This document shows positions 61,145 through 64,000 of a stretch of 64,000 nt of DNA, one piece after another. The stretch is from NCBI GenBank assembly GCA_000934385.1, contig KN880469.1, positions 1 to 64,000 of the forward strand. Reading direction: 5' to 3'. The stretch's first letter is position 1. The number at the start of each line of letters is the position of its first letter. The position numbers were made by a program, and so were the translations under genes. The notes under the pieces were generated by a model. That model did no database searches. It had not been told where the DNA came from and saw only the letters and a program-made list of their open reading frames with translations. Source of the stretch: Cylindrobasidium torrendii FP15055 ss-10 (taxonomy: Eukaryota; Basidiomycota; Agaricomycetes; Agaricales; Physalacriaceae).

Positions 61145-61757
61145 ACACCGGCAGTTACAGTAATACCTAATCAGTCATGGGACATAGATATCTAGACGAA
61201 GCACTCTTAGTGTTTACCGCAAAACAAAAATTATAGATGCGCGCCGTCTGTTGACAGCTAGTCGCTCGACGCAATCGCATAGTAACGGGTAGAGAATTCT
61301 GTTTTGATATTCTGCTATGCAAGGGAACAATGTCTATCTGTGTCTCCTTTAGCCCTTTTTCGAGTACTTCCTGGACTCCCGTGTGCTTGAGAAAGGCTTT
61401 CTTCGAGCCTCAACTTATGAATGTGGCTTTGTTTGGTCCGATCGCGCTACGCATTCTTGCGGCTGTTTCGTGACTTGCTTATAACCACCATCTGCCGAGT
61501 TTGCGACTACAGTTATCCCTCGTGGTTAAACACGCAAGCTAATTCACTCTGTGAAATCGACAACCATAGACGGGCGGACAATGATACTAGCTCGGACCAA
61601 GCGCTACATAATGAAATAGCACGACGTTCATCGTATAGTTCACTGAAAATTCATGCCAAAAGGCATGTTATAAACATCCAATTTCTGCTCGCCATTGTGC
61701 TCTCTAGACGTCAAGCAGACTTGACAAATGCCACAAGCACCAACCCATCGAGACATT
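61145..61757. other. Convergent intergenic region
   Basis: About 610 bp between convergent 3' ends, with no gene recognised. Confidence 0.4.
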
Positions 61758-63050
61758 TCAAGTGGGAACCATCGCGGCCTGCTTCACTGCCTCACGAAGC
61801 TCCTCGACACTCTGCGCCTCATTATATGCTGCACCAAGCCGCGACCTTGCCAACCTCCGGAAAACATATTCACCTGCCTCGATAGGCTCGAACTGCGATT
61901 TCTCACCGGGAAAAACACAGGATGGAAGAACGTCAATGATGGTCCTATAGGATGGACCAAAGAAGGTCGGCAATGAGTAGCGCGCTGTATGCGGCGTGGT
62001 GTTGATCACACGGTGGACAGTGCTGACGAACTTGCCGTTCGTCCACCTGCTCAACATGTCGCCGATGTTCATCACGAGTGTACCAGGTATTGGCGGCGCC
62101 TTGATCCATTCACCTTCCTGGTATCATATCGTTTGAGTGCGCGTGCTCAGTGTTACCAGTAACGACACTCACCTGGTTCAGAACTTGAAGGCAGCTGACG
62201 TTAGGACCTTGAAGGAGAAGCGTAAACATCTCTATGTCCGAATGAGCCCCGATGCCGATTCCCTTTGTTTCTCCATCGGCTTCGTCGTACGCGTCCTGCG
62301 GAGGGTAGTACAGCGCACGCGCAAGGACACCCGGTCTGTCGAACATTTGTAGAAAGTAGTCTTCGGGAAGCTCGAGAGCAAGAGCAAATATGCGCGTGAT
62401 GGAACGCCCAACAGCAAGGGTTTCGCCGCTAAAAATGTAAGTGCCGAATTCAGTGCCCATGCGAAGAGCACTTACTAATAACCGTATAGCGCATCGCGTA
62501 GCTCAGGGATCTTGTCTGGCCAGACATTTCGGCCAGCTTCTGGATGTGCCTCCATGAATGCTTCGTTCTCTTCAGTGGTACAAGGCTTCGTAGTATCCGC
62601 CGATGGTTCGTACCCCCAATTGTACGCTTCCTTCAAGTCACCTTTGGCATGAGTTCTTCCCTTTGGAGGTTCCCATCCTCGGAACTCTGGGGATTTTTTG
62701 AAGTACACTGACATCTTGTCATCCTATACGTGATCAGCGAGGCCTTGAACGCCCATATCAGAACAGACCTCAGGCAACTCGAAAAACGTCTTCGCTGCTT
62801 CGAACGCTCGCTTTGCTACTTCCTCTGGTAACCCGTGTCCCTTCAAGTACAGAAATCCAACGTTCATGGCTGCATTCTTCAACTCCTCCACAACTTTCTG
62901 CTTATTGGAACCATCCAAGAACGGTGCGATGTCGATGACAGGAACTTCGGAGAACGATACGCTCTTTGCAGCCCCGGTATCAGACTTGAGCTGGCGTACG
63001 ACGCCTCGATAATCAACGAACTGGGAGGTAACGGTAGAGGTAGTCGACAT
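61758..63050 (-). CDS. 2-oxoglutarate/Fe(II) dioxygenase, isopenicillin-N-synthase-like
   Basis: The N-terminal DIOX_N part has VPVIDIAPFLDGSNKQKVVE and NVGFLYLKGHGLPEEVAKRA, then GWEPPKGRTHAKGDLKEAYN. The core supplies the iron ligands: HSD in GIGIGAHSDIEMFTLLLQ and His in VSTVHRVINTTP. The RxS 2-oxoglutarate motif is ARYSLPTFFGPSY, whose order H-x-D...H...R-x-S is complete. VMNIGDMLSRWTNGKF is the typical turn before the second His. About 360 residues; four short introns. The family includes fungal and plant oxidases of small molecules, and the substrate cannot be predicted. The gene stands alone, with no biosynthetic neighbours, so a metabolic cluster is not implied. Confidence 0.9.
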
Positions 63051-63362
63051 GGTGGTGTGAGATCAGAGGCTTGAGAGGGTGTCTACATCCAAGGTAAGTA
63101 TCTCTGCAGTTTGCCCCGGCTGACGAACTGCCTATCTGAAATGACCTGCAGATCAGGACGGGGACTTCAGTCGCAGGCCCCTGCCATTGTAGAGTCTTAT
63201 CGTCCTGAGTTGTAGGCGGCGGAGGCCTCCGCATTTTCATCTAATGTCTGGATGATAAGATAGTATATGTTCCTACACAAGAGCCCTATCATCAGGAGGC
63301 CACTACTACTATATCAAGATAGCAATGTAGGCGGGTTTCTTCTTGACCTCGACCGTCTAGAC
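63051..63362. promoter_or_regulatory. Divergent promoter region
   Basis: This 312-bp stretch between divergent starts (63050 and 63363) must hold both promoters. No clear TATA or known box was identified. Confidence 0.35.
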
Positions 63363-64000
63363 ATGGCGTCCATCCTACAAGGCTCCAGGTCAAAGGCAAC
63401 GGAAGCCGGGCGCAAAGCGAAAGTGGCCTTCTCAAGCTGGTCCGCGTTCAAGAAAGCTTTAGAAGTCGAGAGGTCAGACGGCTTCGCCAGAGAGACTGGA
63501 GGATGGATGGTATGGTCGAACAAGCATAACGATCCCTCTCCCCCCGAAGGTATGTGCTTTACGAATAGCGAGCTCTATTCCTGACGAGACCACCATAGAT
63601 CGAACATGGACTTGGTTTCACTTTACTTGTCTTTGGTCTGCATAGTGCGTTGTCACGCCTTGCATAGAAATCTTCAATCTAATGTCGAGCTAGTGGCTTT
63701 TCCACGGGCGTATGGAGTATCGGGTCTTCCATGATATCTGCTGGTTTGACTCCAGGTCAAGCGGTGGCTTGTGTGTTTGGTATGGAGAAACTCTTCTGGA
63801 CATTTCTCGTACTCATCATGCCGTTCCTGCTTAGTTGCACATCTCCTTGGTTCCATTGCCATCGTCCTCAACTCGCACTTTGCAGCAGCGTATCATGTTG
63901 GATATCCTGTTATGCAACGCGTCGCCTTTGGCATGTGGGGGTCGTTCGTTCCCGTCCTTCTTCGTTGTCTATGTGGCATTGTCTGGGTGCGTACCAATGC
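63363..64000 (+). CDS. NCS1-type nucleobase/allantoin permease, 5' part only
   Basis: The first exon encodes a cytosolic leader (MASILQGSRSKATEAGRKAK, then WMVWSNKHNDPSPPE). WSN-x4-P-x-PPE followed by RTWTWFHFT is the hallmark entry of NCS1 transporters (W-x-N-D-L-x-P-x-P-x-R-T-W). A later exon has STGVWSIGSSMISAGLTPGQ, matching the first-helix motif of uracil/allantoin/thiamine permeases. Substrate cannot be assigned from this part. The gene runs off the right edge of the window, so most of its membrane segments are not visible. The first intron starts at about 63551 (gtatgt) and ends at cag/tag before ATCGAACATGG. Confidence 0.75.

Noticed and set aside
61758..63050. Possible secondary-metabolite cluster because of the IPNS-like enzyme
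   Set aside because: The neighbours are a DEAD-box helicase and a nucleobase permease; no synthase, P450 or regulator is nearby.

Overview
The window looks like nuclear DNA of a filamentous basidiomycete, most likely an Agaricomycete. The genes are intron-rich. The introns whose boundaries I resolved are mostly about 45-60 nt, with donors such as gtgcgt or gtacgt and cag/tag acceptors. Intergenic gaps are short. Several divergent F-box/LRR-like genes, the CLIP-170, Tem1/Spg1, COMPASS-WDR5 and ERCC6L2-type homologues, and a tRNA-Gln with a short intron at position 37/38 all fit. I cannot name the species; a Rhizoctonia/Ceratobasidium-type fungus is only a guess.

Layout, 1-24 kb: an F-box-like gene (minus), a dual-specificity phosphatase (minus), a divergent pair of complex III subunit QCR7 (minus) and nucleoside diphosphate kinase (plus), an ERCC6L2-like SNF2 ATPase (plus), a WDR5/Swd3 WD40 protein (minus), tRNA-Gln(CUG), the septation GTPase Tem1/Spg1 (minus), a TACO1/YebC-type mitochondrial translational activator (plus), a secreted GH127-type glycosidase (minus), a 127-aa orphan, a doubtful small minus-strand gene, SCO1 (plus) and ATG7 (plus) only 27 bp behind it.

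Layout, 24-43 kb: a CLIP-170-like microtubule plus-end protein (plus), then a repeat-bearing segment. This holds a Helitron-like non-autonomous element with an internal 97-bp tandem duplication. A second F-box gene, Rab escort protein MRS6 and an unrecognised multi-membrane-segment protein follow (all minus), then a bZIP transcription factor (plus). An assembly gap of 100 N lies at 40813-40912 and abuts a second copy of the Helitron-like element. An F-box/LRR fragment and a diverged 159-bp direct repeat come next.

Layout, 43-64 kb: an orphan with a DUF7770-like layout (plus), an APH-fold kinase-like protein (plus), a large Scm3/HJURP-type CENP-A chaperone candidate (minus), cullin-1/CDC53 (minus), a small orphan (plus), a membrane-anchored ubiquitin protease of Ubp1/USP30 type (minus) sharing a promoter with an MSS116-like mitochondrial DEAD-box helicase (plus), an isopenicillin-N-synthase-like dioxygenase (minus), and the 5' part of an NCS1 nucleobase permease that runs off the end.

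Functional themes: mitochondrial genes recur (QCR7, TACO1, SCO1, MSS116 and possibly the membrane-anchored ubiquitin protease), as do cell-cycle and cytoskeleton genes (SPG1/TEM1, CLIP-170, SCM3, CUL1). Apart from the divergent pairs, nothing suggests a co-regulated cluster. I found no CRISPR array, rRNA, biosynthetic cluster or autonomous transposase. The least explained parts are the Helitron-like element pair, the orphan proteins at 19819, 33313, 43071 and 55051, the 1-bp divergent start pair at 20619/20621, and a 20-nt exon followed by a 14-nt micro-exon in the helicase gene.
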